From Symsagittifera roscoffensis (lineage: Eukaryota > Xenacoelomorpha > Acoela > Convolutidae), in NCBI RefSeq assembly GCF_963678635.1, contig NC_087064.1, positions 60,877,548 to 60,941,547 of the forward strand: DNA of 64,000 nucleotides, written 5' to 3'. This document shows positions 8,119 through 17,548 of the stretch, one piece after another. Each line of letters opens with the position of its first letter. Within the stretch, counting starts at the first letter, position 1. Below the pieces are notes generated by a model. It had not been told where the DNA came from and made no database searches. It saw nothing but the letters and a program-made list of their open reading frames with translations. The translations under genes and the position numbers were made by a program.

Positions 8119-11100
8119 AGACCTCCGTTATTCCTCTTTCTATCATGAAGTCTCGTAGTCTCGTTAGTGCCAATATCACGTGTTCAGGATCGATCGTGTT
8201 TCTGTCATTGACTCTCGTCACTAGGAAGCACAGATATTTGCCCGGGACTTGTGCTACTGATGGTGGAAGCGCGGCCATTCCTCCCAGTCCCGGTCTCTGT
8301 CTAAACAGAAACTCCACGTTCTGGTATTTTCTCTTGAAGTCTGCTTCCAGTCTTGATTTGAAACTCATGTCCGCCGTGATACAGATTGCGCTTGTCCTGT
8401 CTGACAGAATGAAGTCACTATCCGTTATCAGGATATTCTCTGAGTATTCGTTTGGTATTTCAAACTTCGTTTTGAAATTCCGTCCTATGGTCGGCTCGGC
8501 TTCTTCCCCTTCCAGCTCCAGTCCGCACTTTTCTCTCACTTCTCTGATTTTCTTTATCATCAAATTTTCGGTGTGGGTAAGTCCTACCCCCACTCCCCGG
8601 ACAAAAATACTTATCGACGTCCCCGTCGATGATGCTGGGTCTGAATTATCTGGCGGAATGTCGAGCGGGCTGTCCGTTGCCGTCCAGTCGAAAAGAGGAT
8701 CCTCCGTTTTCATGTACTTCCCCGCTGATATGTCAAATTGCTGTATGCTCTGTCCTTCCTCGCTTTCGTCCTTGACATCGCGCATCCATTCTAATATCCT
8801 CAGGTTCGTATTTTCCCTCCTCTCTATCTCGCTCTGCTCTAAATCCGTCTCGCGCTCCGGCGTCGAGTGGTCTTCCTCTGCATAGTGTTCATTATCATTG
8901 ATGATCTGCCATTCACCATCTGCCGCCAGCTCGCCCACACTTGTTTGTTCTCTGCTTAGGTCATCGGGCTTTATCTTGTCGATCAGGAAATCGTCTCCGT
9001 ACCTGTTGTACCTCATGCCTGTGCGTTTGCGATTGCCACTCCTTGTCCCCGCTGCTATTGACAAGTCTGGTTCTGTCCACTTCGGCACCTCACCTTGATC
9101 CGGATCGTTCCAATCCTCCTCCACAAAAGATTTCGCTTCAGAGTCCGCGTCTATTTTTTCGTTGTCATCCAAACTCAAGTTTTCATTGCCATCATTTTTA
9201 TCTCTGGTGCCTTTCTCGTTCACTTCACATGCTGGTTCCACCAGTAGGTACTCTAGTCCCTCCATGTCTTTTGGTACACACCAGTCCTCTGGGGATGGGA
9301 TATGAGGCTTCAGGTTCTCATAATGTGCTGCTCGCCCAGTACTCAAGCGGTAGAACCGTCCTTGTTGATGTACTTCAGTTATCATGAATGGTCCTCTCCA
9401 TTTCTTGAGTAGTTTCTTCGTCCCCTTGGGCGGTATCACATTCTGGAAAACCCACACATACTGGCCCACTTCATATGGTTTCCCCTGTAATATTTTTTCA
9501 TCATATTTCTTGCGCTGTCTCATTTGTGCCTGCGCAGTGTTCCTCCTGCACAGCTCGTTAATTTCCTGCTGTCTCCTGATCGCCTCTTTCACGTAAGCTT
9601 GAGGTGACGTCCTCTTTCCTTCATACTCCGGGTAACAGAACGTCAGGGGCATCGCTCTCTCTTTGCCTGTCAACATCATGAATGGGCTGATTCCCGTCGT
9701 TGAGTGTTGAGTACTGTTGTATGCCCCTACGACTTGAGGCAGATACTTATCCCAGTCCGTCATGTATCTAGAGCAGTATACCCTTAGCATGTTCACCAAC
9801 GTTCTGTTCTGTCTCTCTACCAGTCCGTTGGTCTGAGGGTGGTAGGTAGTTGAGTGTGCTTGAGCTATGTGTGACCTCTTCATTAATTCCTTAGTCAAGT
9901 CCCCCACAAAGGCTTTGCCGTTGTCTGACTGAAAAGTCATTGGACAACCATACCTTGATATCCAATGGGTTATCAAGTGGTCACAAGTCTCCTCTGCTGA
10001 AGCTGTTTGACACGGCATCGCCTCTGCCAGCTTTGTGAAGTGATCAATTATAACCAGTATCTGTTTATACCCTGAGTCCGTCATACAGATCTTCTGATGG
10101 TCTATTTGCACCATTTCATTCAATTCCGAGCTTTCCACCGACTTGAGTGGGAATTTCATTTTCCTAGGGTCTTTCACTTGCAAACATGCCAGGCATGCAT
10201 TCACCCACCTCTCACAGGCTTTCCTCAATCCTGGCCAATCGAACCTGTGAAGTATTCTTTGTTGCACTTTGTCTATCCCCTGGTGCCCCATTTGATCATG
10301 TGATCTGAACAGCACCTCTGTCTGATATAATTGTGGTAGTATGATGAGGTTGTGCTTGTGTAATATCTTGTCTTCTTCTTTTCTCTTGCATGCTACAACC
10401 CCATCAGCCGTGTGATAGAGTAACTCTTTCCTCTCTTTGTAGAACTGGCTCAGGATCTTGTAGCTGTCTTCCTCAAGTTCCCCTTTCTTCTTAGACCCCG
10501 TTCGGATCCATTTGGAGAGATTGCTTGTCATCTTGTCATTCTTCTGGGCTCTTACCAGGTCTGACAGCCTATATCTCGCTCTGACATGTTCCTTCAGCGC
10601 CATGATCTGCCCATTCATCTCCCCAGGGTTGTGGACGTCGTCATTCAGCTTCACGCATACTATCCTTCTCACCACCTTCATGTCGTCTTCCGGCACCAGA
10701 TTTGTTCTCACATTCGAATTGCATGATAGCTCCCTGAATGGCTTCCTCGAAACTGCAATCCTTTCAAGTTCTTCACCACCTCGTATCTCCTGCATGTCCA
10801 AGTTGAAGGTTCCTGAGGACGGATCTGTTTGTAGTTCCCTGTCGTGGTGTCTAATCTTTTCTTCTGCCAATATCATGCAGAGACTATCTTGATTGTCACT
10901 GCTCGCCTCCGAATCCACATCCAACATTTCACACTCCCCGGACAAATTTTCTCCTTCAGTGTTTTCTTCTTCTGTGGACGTGGACCGCTCCCCGGACTCT
11001 TGACCTGGTCCCAGGTATTCAGCTTCTTCCTTGAATTCCACTCTCTTTCTACTGACTCTAGTCTGCTCAAGTAATTCAGCTGGGATCTTTTCAACCAGTG

Positions 11101-14086
11101 ACTGCACCACTTCCTTCCCATTTAGATTAGTCACCTGCGAGGTGTTTCTATCACTAGCTGTTCCGTTCTTCCGCAGTATTGTGACCTCAGGTTCCTCTCT
11201 ACAGTTTTCTTGACTCACGGGCTTATCATCTGCTAGTCTCTCGAGTAACCCCTTTAAGTCCTCGTCTATTTGTGCTTCCCCCGTTTCTACTTGGTTGAGA
11301 TCGTAGCCTTTTGCTTTGAGCGTCTCCCTCACGATCTTTGACCTAAGCATTATTCCTATAGGCATCCCTCGGTTCTTTCTTAAGATTGTTTTCTTCGTGG
11401 TTTCCTTTGGTAACTCGGGGTGATCTTCTATCGGTTTGCCTGATTTGTCCAACCATCTCGTGAGAGGAAGACTGTCATATGTTTCCTTGTCCATGAAGGA
11501 GAAGCCATCTTTGATTTCAGGTCTATCTGCTTCCCTCTGTTCTTGTCTCTCGTAGAACTCCGTCTTCTTGCTCAAGTTGTCAGCATTTTGATGTTTATCT
11601 CGTGTTCTGCGCTCAATTATCATATTAAATCCGTCCAGGCGAACTATCCACCTCCCAATGTAACTTTGGTCCATTGAGTACGTTTTCAGCCAGCTTAATG
11701 CCCGGTTGTCGACTCGCAACTTGAATGGCTCGCTGCCTAGGTATGCCCTATATTTCTCGACAAAGGTAACCACCGCGAACATCTCTGCTTTCGGTGCTCC
11801 GTACTTCATTTCCGTGTCACTTAGGACTTTGCTCCCGTACGCTATCGGTCTCAAGACTGTCTTCCCGTTCCACTCTTGTTCTTGGTGGAGGATTCCAGAT
11901 ATCGCTACTACCGACGCGTCCGTATCCAGTACGTACATCCCCTTCTCTGTTGGCATCCCTAGTACTGGTGCCTCGCACAACTCTTTTTTTATTCTCTGAA
12001 ATGACTCTTCTGCTGCGTTATTCCACGTGAACTTCTTGCCCTTGTGCCTCATTAACTGTTGCATCGGATAAACCTTGTCTGCGTAGCCTTTGACAAATTC
12101 CCTATAGTAGTTTGCAAAACCAAGAAAGCTCATCAATTGGTATTCCGTTTTCGGCGATTTCCAAGTTAGGACTGCCTCTACCGCGTCCGGATCTGGTCTG
12201 ATGCCGTGTTTGTCCACCATCCTGCCCAAGTATTTTATCGAGTCCTTGAGTATCTCACACTTTGATGGTTTGCACTTCAGTCCCGACCTCCTCATACACC
12301 CAAAAACTTCGTCGAGTCTCTCAATGTGGTCCTCTAGTGTGGGTGTCGCTATTACCACGTCATCCACATAGCACATTACCAGATTGCCGTACTTCTTCGT
12401 CACGCCTATCAGCGCGTGTGCCATCAACCGCTGAAACGTGGCTGTGGCATTGCAAAGTCCAAACGGCATCCGTTTCCATTGAAACAGACCCAACTCGCGG
12501 GCAAACCCTGTCTTGTCCCTGTCCTGCTTCCTCAGCGGTACCTGCCAAAAAGCCGAGCCTAAATCAAGAGTCGTAAAAAATTTTGCATCGCCTAACTTCG
12601 AGAGGCTCTCATCGATCCTAGGTATGGGATAGGCATCCTTCACCGTGACGGAGTTCAGGTATCGAAAGTCACAACAAAACCTTAACTGGTCGCCTTTCTT
12701 TTTGGCCATCACTACTCCACACGCCCACGGTGATTTGGATGGTTCTATCATGTCATACTCTAGTAGCGTTTCAATCTCCTTTCTACAGGCATCCGATTTG
12801 TGTGGGGTCATGCGCCTCGCCCCCTCCCTGTGCGGTATTGCGTTTTCCTCAAGTTCTATTTCATGCTCAACGAAATTGCAGCACCCGATGTCTGCCTTAT
12901 GTCTTGAAAAAACTTCTTCGTTCCGCTCTAGTACGTCCTTGATGGCTTCGAGCTGTTCGTCCGTGAACTTGCCCTTTAAGTGTTCAATATCCTGTAGGAC
13001 CGGTTTATCACCCTGTATTTCGTCTAATGTGGGCCGTTCCGGGAAATTCCAACTGCTCGATAGTCCATCGTCCGTCTCTGACTTAAGTGACTTCACAAGA
13101 CCTGACGAATCTTTTATTTTATTCAATCGTCTCAAGATACAAATCTTGTGCCTATGATTGGGACAATCAACAACTTCATTTTGTTTATGGTTTTCAGTCA
13201 TTTCATATCGAGTTTTAACAGGTAAAGTGTATCCCAGTTTCCTCCCCCTCTGTATCGTGATTGGAATGTCAAGGGTATTCAACAAGACACTCACGCAGAG
13301 GCCGCTCTTCGTAATCGAGAAGGATCTTCCTAAAACAGCAGCACTTTGACTATTTGGGTTTGGGACCACACATACCTGCTTGTTGTCACTTAGTTCATTG
13401 TAATTTTTCATTCGTAAGCTTACAATCGCCGCCTCGTTCGCCTTTAGTCTCACCCTCCTACTCAAGAATACCGGTGCTTTGGTTTCATTTGCCATTATTA
13501 AATTTACCGGTTTGATCGCGTACCTCCTATCCGGGTTCCGTATCCTGAACATTGCGTTGTTAAGATCAATCGCTACATCAAAGTTCCTGATGAAGTCTCT
13601 GCCTAAAATAAATTGGTCAGACTCATCTAGGTTTTCTACCACAAGAAAGCTCAGCCACAGGTTACGTTCCCCCAGATTGAGGGCTATTATCGGCGTTCTG
13701 CCCAACACCCGCAGGGCCCCTTTGTTTGCAGCTGACAACCGTATTCTCGAATCTATCAAATTATCTTTGTTGAAGCCCATTCGTTCCCAAGTTTCGATTG
13801 GTATGACACTCAAGACTGCTCCCGCATCGAGTAACCCACGTAACTGAGTCTTTTTGCCACTTATGTCTAACACGTGTCCTGTCACATCTGCCTCTGTCCC
13901 GATGTGCATCGCATCTTCTTCAAGCATGGCGCAGTGTCCGATCGATCTCACTTTCAACTCTTCTCTCCCCACGTAGATTTGCCCAATTAAGTCTTCATCG
14001 CATGTTATCATTGTTTTGGTATAGATGTTGATTCCATCTATATTTAGCATCACTTCGTGTGGACCATAAGCTTCTGTTATCAACAC
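8105..14086 (-). CDS. pol: pol polyprotein of a Ty3/gypsy-like retroelement with C-terminal macro-like domain
   Basis: Counted from the GTG at 14086 the frame has 1993 codons; it overlaps gag by 92 bases in the +1 frame and has no early ATG (first Met at residue 13). Domains in order: aspartic protease with DAG at 87-89; reverse transcriptase about 435-620 with MPFGLCNATATFQ and YVDD at 573-576; RNase H about 716-842 with LDTDAS; a charged linker of about 370 residues; integrase with HHCC zinc site (H1263, H1267, C1298, C1301) and catalytic D1329, D1388, E1424; a basic C-terminal integrase region to about 1510; an acidic linker; and residues about 1890-1993 resembling a macro domain (strand CITADMS, loop GLGGMAALP, strand YLCFLVT). 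Domain order RT-RH-IN is that of Ty3/gypsy. No internal stop occurs, so this part looks recent. Confidence 0.93.
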   Translation of the reverse strand: MLITEAYGPHEVMLNIDGINIYTKTMITCDEDLIGQIYVGREELKVRSIGHCAMLEEDAMHIGTEADVTGHVLDISGKKTQLRGLLDAGAVLSVIPIETWERMGFNKDNLIDSRIRLSAANKGALRVLGRTPIIALNLGERNLWLSFLVVENLDESDQFILGRDFIRNFDVAIDLNNAMFRIRNPDRRYAIKPVNLIMANETKAPVFLSRRVRLKANEAAIVSLRMKNYNELSDNKQVCVVPNPNSQSAAVLGRSFSITKSGLCVSVLLNTLDIPITIQRGRKLGYTLPVKTRYEMTENHKQNEVVDCPNHRHKICILRRLNKIKDSSGLVKSLKSETDDGLSSSWNFPERPTLDEIQGDKPVLQDIEHLKGKFTDEQLEAIKDVLERNEEVFSRHKADIGCCNFVEHEIELEENAIPHREGARRMTPHKSDACRKEIETLLEYDMIEPSKSPWACGVVMAKKKGDQLRFCCDFRYLNSVTVKDAYPIPRIDESLSKLGDAKFFTTLDLGSAFWQVPLRKQDRDKTGFARELGLFQWKRMPFGLCNATATFQRLMAHALIGVTKKYGNLVMCYVDDVVIATPTLEDHIERLDEVFGCMRRSGLKCKPSKCEILKDSIKYLGRMVDKHGIRPDPDAVEAVLTWKSPKTEYQLMSFLGFANYYREFVKGYADKVYPMQQLMRHKGKKFTWNNAAEESFQRIKKELCEAPVLGMPTEKGMYVLDTDASVVAISGILHQEQEWNGKTVLRPIAYGSKVLSDTEMKYGAPKAEMFAVVTFVEKYRAYLGSEPFKLRVDNRALSWLKTYSMDQSYIGRWIVRLDGFNMIIERRTRDKHQNADNLSKKTEFYERQEQREADRPEIKDGFSFMDKETYDSLPLTRWLDKSGKPIEDHPELPKETTKKTILRKNRGMPIGIMLRSKIVRETLKAKGYDLNQVETGEAQIDEDLKGLLERLADDKPVSQENCREEPEVTILRKNGTASDRNTSQVTNLNGKEVVQSLVEKIPAELLEQTRVSRKRVEFKEEAEYLGPGQESGERSTSTEEENTEGENLSGECEMLDVDSEASSDNQDSLCMILAEEKIRHHDRELQTDPSSGTFNLDMQEIRGGEELERIAVSRKPFRELSCNSNVRTNLVPEDDMKVVRRIVCVKLNDDVHNPGEMNGQIMALKEHVRARYRLSDLVRAQKNDKMTSNLSKWIRTGSKKKGELEEDSYKILSQFYKERKELLYHTADGVVACKRKEEDKILHKHNLIILPQLYQTEVLFRSHDQMGHQGIDKVQQRILHRFDWPGLRKACERWVNACLACLQVKDPRKMKFPLKSVESSELNEMVQIDHQKICMTDSGYKQILVIIDHFTKLAEAMPCQTASAEETCDHLITHWISRYGCPMTFQSDNGKAFVGDLTKELMKRSHIAQAHSTTYHPQTNGLVERQNRTLVNMLRVYCSRYMTDWDKYLPQVVGAYNSTQHSTTGISPFMMLTGKERAMPLTFCYPEYEGKRTSPQAYVKEAIRRQQEINELCRRNTAQAQMRQRKKYDEKILQGKPYEVGQYVWVFQNVIPPKGTKKLLKKWRGPFMITEVHQQGRFYRLSTGRAAHYENLKPHIPSPEDWCVPKDMEGLEYLLVEPACEVNEKGTRDKNDGNENLSLDDNEKIDADSEAKSFVEEDWNDPDQGEVPKWTEPDLSIAAGTRSGNRKRTGMRYNRYGDDFLIDKIKPDDLSREQTSVGELAADGEWQIINDNEHYAEEDHSTPERETDLEQSEIERRENTNLRILEWMRDVKDESEEGQSIQQFDISAGKYMKTEDPLFDWTATDSPLDIPPDNSDPASSTGTSISIFVRGVGVGLTHTENLMIKKIREVREKCGLELEGEEAEPTIGRNFKTKFEIPNEYSENILITDSDFILSDRTSAICITADMSFKSRLEADFKRKYQNVEFLFRQRPGLGGMAALPPSVAQVPGKYLCFLVTRVNDRNTIDPEHVILALTRLRDFMIERGITEVYDGV

Positions 14087-15980
14087 GTACTGACTTGCTA
14101 CCCTCTCTCGTGAGTAGTGCTCTCAACGCTCTAGAAGTCGTTTGTGGACTTATACAACTCAAGTAATCTGCGTACACATCAATGTGCATTATTGTCTGGT
14201 CACTTGGTTCGCTTAAGTTTCTCGTTACTTCGTGGCCGCCCACAGTGATTATTGACATTATTCTTGCCCCAATCTTTGTTATGCCAAATGGCTTTCCTGT
14301 AACCATTTTTACCGTGTTGCAATTTCCATTTTTTGTCGACCCCTCAGCAGCTTCTGGTATTGTCTGTGAGCAACTTAATGCTTCGTTCATCTTTTGTCTT
14401 TGGATTTCTTGCTTCAGTCGTTGTTCTATTTCTTTCGCTGCTAAGTCTTGTTTCACTTTGTTGATGGCCTCCGCTGCCGCCTTCTCATAATCTATTTCTT
14501 GTGTGTTCTTCGCCGTGGCCTCTACTGCACTATTACATTGTGTTACAGCTTTCACTGTTTTCGTCGGTAGCTCCGCATTCGGTCTTTCTAGGTCTTTCGT
14601 CTCAAATTCACCTTGTCTGTTTCTTTGGTTTTGCACTGCTGCTAGCGCCAACTTGTGTTTTGGATGACTCTGGTTCTTGACCGCTTCCCAAAACAACGGA
14701 CAGTCCATCCTGAAGTGCCCCTCTTGGTTGCAGAAGAAGCATCTTGCACCTATTTTGATGATCAAGCAACTATAGAACTCGTGTTCTTCCATCTGGCTCA
14801 TATCTTCTTCATCGGGTGCATATCCCAAACTCTTCATGCCCTGTTTGTATGTCGTGCAATCCGCCACATGATGATCCGCCGACCCGCAGTTAGCACATGA
14901 CCTGCGTTTGTCCATGTCATCTCTGGGCTTGTACCATGACGACCTCTGTGGCTGACTTCCACCTTGTGTGTTCCTGTTGTCTGAGTACGAGTATTTCTTG
15001 GGTTTCATCAACATGTACTTTCTTGACTTCTGCCTCATCTCTTCTGGAGTTGGTGCACTGTCTTTCGACAATGTGTAGTACGTTGCTAACATCGTTCTCA
15101 AGTCATAACTCTTCACCCCATCAATGAACTTTGAGGCGATACTGAAGTTCCTTCGATTGGTAGATTCTTCCGAGTCACTCCTTCTTCTCAAGCTCTCAAG
15201 ATCATCTAGGAACCTGTCAATCGATTCATCGTCCCTTTGTCTCCTCTTCTCAAATCGCATCATCGCTTGATGACCCTTATTGCCTGAGCCGAATCTATTT
15301 AACGATATTTCAAAGATTTTGTCCGCTGTGTCGCGTTCCTCTTCTTTCTTCGCAACCACGCATTTCAATGCCGTGCCTTCCAGATTGCTCAGTATCGCTG
15401 TGCATGCTTGCCTCTTATCGTTCAAGTTGTCTTGTTCTAAGTGCAACCTCATGACTTCTACCCAAGTGTCAATGCACCCATCTGAATCATCTTTGAACTC
15501 CTTCGGTTTCTTGAAGGTTTTCCTGGATTTGTTGCCTCCTCTGTCACTCGAGTCGGTGTTCCTCGTGGCGAAGGCTTCTAGCGTCCCGTTCATCTTTTCC
15601 CAGGTGCTTGCCCAAGTCATGGCATCCGGTCCCACGTTGTTGTGAGTCGTGGAGTCCCCTGGACCACTGGTTGTGTTCACTGTTCCATTCTTTATAATGG
15701 CCCTGGCCCCCACCGGTGCCGTTATCGCGGCCTCCCGGGTTGCTGGTAACGGTGTTGACTGTCGTTTGTTCCTTTGAGGCTCCACGAAGTCCACTCTATT
15801 ACCTTGTGTCCTCTCTGCAGCTGGCCTGTCTTGTTGTGTTGAATTCCTAAGAATAGCGTCTAGCTTTGTCTGTATTGCACTTGAGCTCTCAGCCTGTTCC
15901 CTACTCATCGTATCCATTCTCGTTTCCAAACTCCCTAACTGGCAATTCACTGCGTCATATTGCTGCTTCATTTCCTGCAT
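13995..15980 (-). CDS. gag: gag, main part: capsid-like region and two CCHC zinc knuckles
   Basis: 661 codons from ATG 15980 to TGA 13997-13995. Residues 1-45 continue a coiled coil begun in the upstream ORF. Residues about 155-330 look like a retrotransposon capsid (hydrophobic helices around TWVEVMRLHLEQ and FLDDLESLRRR). Two zinc knuckles follow: C362-x2-C365-x4-H370-x4-C375 and C414-x2-C417-x4-H422-x4-C427, the nucleic-acid-binding nucleocapsid signature. A K/E/Q-rich helix spans about 500-540. The frame is the same as that of the 261-codon ORF upstream; only a TAG (16001-15999) divides them. The end overlaps pol. Confidence 0.9.
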   Translation of the reverse strand: MQEMKQQYDAVNCQLGSLETRMDTMSREQAESSSAIQTKLDAILRNSTQQDRPAAERTQGNRVDFVEPQRNKRQSTPLPATREAAITAPVGARAIIKNGTVNTTSGPGDSTTHNNVGPDAMTWASTWEKMNGTLEAFATRNTDSSDRGGNKSRKTFKKPKEFKDDSDGCIDTWVEVMRLHLEQDNLNDKRQACTAILSNLEGTALKCVVAKKEEERDTADKIFEISLNRFGSGNKGHQAMMRFEKRRQRDDESIDRFLDDLESLRRRSDSEESTNRRNFSIASKFIDGVKSYDLRTMLATYYTLSKDSAPTPEEMRQKSRKYMLMKPKKYSYSDNRNTQGGSQPQRSSWYKPRDDMDKRRSCANCGSADHHVADCTTYKQGMKSLGYAPDEEDMSQMEEHEFYSCLIIKIGARCFFCNQEGHFRMDCPLFWEAVKNQSHPKHKLALAAVQNQRNRQGEFETKDLERPNAELPTKTVKAVTQCNSAVEATAKNTQEIDYEKAAAEAINKVKQDLAAKEIEQRLKQEIQRQKMNEALSCSQTIPEAAEGSTKNGNCNTVKMVTGKPFGITKIGARIMSIITVGGHEVTRNLSEPSDQTIMHIDVYADYLSCISPQTTSRALRALLTREGSKSVRVDNRSLWSTRSDAKYRWNQHLYQNNDNMR

Positions 15981-15998
15981 GTCCTTTCTGATAACCTT

Positions 15999-16001
15999 CT
16001 A
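15999..16001 (-). other. In-frame amber codon inside gag
   Basis: TAG followed by AAG in the coding strand, with open coding potential on both sides in the same frame. The other in-frame TAGs in this element are at 5025-5023 and 4585-4583; an in-frame TGA lies at 2995-2993. Confidence 0.85.
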
Positions 16002-16784
16002 TCGCTCTTCATCAGTGGTTTCTACTTTGTCAGACATCTTCTGAAGCTTTTCCTCCGTCGCTCTCGCTAGATGGAAATAGTTGTCCAAGTACTCATGTTT
16101 GTTGTGTCTCATTTCTTTCTTTATCACATTTCTATCCTCTTCGCTGTGCTTCAATTTCTCATCTATCTGATCTAGTTTCGCCATCAAGTCGCTTAACTCA
16201 AGAGTTGTCGTTCCATGGTCCGTTGTTGTCCTGTAGTTGATCGCTGGTCCCGATTTTCTCTGACCCTCGTTCTGATCGGTCTCTGTCGTTCTCGTGGAGA
16301 CTGTTCCGAATGTTTTGCTTTTCTCAACCTTCGTCTCTTCCACTGCTGCGTCCTTCGATCTCATTCCGACCATCATTGCTAATCTTTCAGTAAAAGACGT
16401 TCTCTTTCGAGACTCATCCTTCACTGTTTCTTGCGTGTTGCCTGTTGTGTCTTCCGCGTTGTCTATCGGTGAGAACTCTATGGGATTCGGGTTAGGTTCT
16501 TCCGCATTAGGCATTGGAGTTGACTCTGTCGTCTTCTTTCCTGCTTCATCCACACTTTGATCAGGTGTCTCTAGATCAATCTCGATGGTGGGTTCTACTC
16601 GTTCCTCTTCTATGCCCTCTTTTGCTTTGTTCTCCGTGGTACTCCTCGTGCTGACCATACTAACTGAAAAGTTCTTCTTTGTTATCTTCGGACCCATTGA
16701 TGTGTTTTTACGTAGCGACGAGTTATACTTTGTCTTCGCTTCGGTAGATCTCTTCTCAGCTACCGGTACCCTACTCCGCCTCAT
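15999..16784 (-). CDS. gag: gag N-terminal part, ended by an in-frame TAG
   Basis: 261 codons from ATG 16784 to TAG 16001-15999. The N-terminal 170 residues are polar and S/T/E-rich; residues about 195-261 form a coiled coil with clear heptads (LDQIDEKLKH onward). The same frame stays open after the TAG for six codons up to the ATG of the main gag ORF, and the heptad pattern carries on across the stop. I read the two as one Gag divided by an amber codon, caused by mutation or by regulated readthrough. Small proteins from two separate starts remain possible. Confidence 0.75.
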   Translation of the reverse strand: MRRSRVPVAEKRSTEAKTKYNSSLRKNTSMGPKITKKNFSVSMVSTRSTTENKAKEGIEEERVEPTIEIDLETPDQSVDEAGKKTTESTPMPNAEEPNPNPIEFSPIDNAEDTTGNTQETVKDESRKRTSFTERLAMMVGMRSKDAAVEETKVEKSKTFGTVSTRTTETDQNEGQRKSGPAINYRTTTDHGTTTLELSDLMAKLDQIDEKLKHSEEDRNVIKKEMRHNKHEYLDNYFHLARATEEKLQKMSDKVETTDEER

Positions 16785-17042
16785 TATTTACAATTGTTAC
16801 TATTTACAGTATTACTACCTACAAAATTCTACTCTAAAGTTAAAACCTCTTTTGAAAAAAAAAATTTCTAAAAAGAAATCGACGATTTGCTGAAAACAAC
16901 TTTTCTTAAGCTTTTGAAAATTTTATGTGTTAGGATAGGATAGGGAAAATGATCTTACAATTGGTTACTTCAACCTGGTTTAGTACTCTTTTAGTGCCCC
17001 CTTCCTATTATTCAGTGTTGTCCCAGTGCTTCTTGTTAGTAT
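16785..17042. other. AT-rich leader before gag
   Basis: No ORF. Contains A and T runs upstream of the gag ATG as read on the minus strand. In a Ty3/gypsy element the primer-binding site and 5' LTR should lie here or farther right; I could not recognise a tRNA 3' end complement. Confidence 0.4.
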
Positions 17043-17548
17043 CCCCAGACTAGTGTCCCAAGACCAATGTCCTAAGACTAACGTCCCAAGACTAACGTCC
17101 CAAGACTAACGTCCCAAGACTAACGTCCCAAGACTAATGGCCCAAGACCAACGTCCCAAGACTATTGTCCCAAGACTAGTGTCCCAAGACCAATGGCCCA
17201 AGACCAACGTCCCAAGACCACTGTCCCAAGACTAATGTCCCAAGACCAATGGCCCAAGACCAACATCCCAAGACTATTGTCCCAAGACTAATGTCCCAAG
17301 ACCAATGTCCCAAGACCAATGTCCCAAGACCAATGTCCCAAGACCAATGTCCCAAGACCACTGTCCCAAGACCAATGTCCCAAGACCAATGTCCCAAGAC
17401 CACTGTCCCAAGACTGTTTCGTACCAAGACTGCTCTGGTCCAAGACTGTCCCAAGGCTGCACTGTCCCAAGACTGTCCCAAGACTGTGTTGCCCTAAGAC
17501 TGTCCCCAGACTGCAATGTCCCAAGACTTCTTCGGTACTGTCCCAAGA
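17043..17548. repeat. 14-bp minisatellite in the retroelement leader
   Basis: About 30-35 copies of a 14-bp unit, consensus AATGTCCCAAGACC, with variants AAC/AAT/ACT at the start. Copies are regular from about 17050 to 17415 and become irregular to 17548. The unit length is not a multiple of three, so the ORFs that cross it in several frames on both strands are artefacts of the repeat. Confidence 0.95.

Noticed and set aside
8145-8885. Plus-strand 246-codon frame opposite pol
   Set aside because: Ser-rich antisense shadow of the acidic linker and macro-like region.
17043-17548. CRISPR-like array
   Set aside because: Direct tandem units of 14 bp with no spacers, in eukaryotic DNA; a minisatellite.
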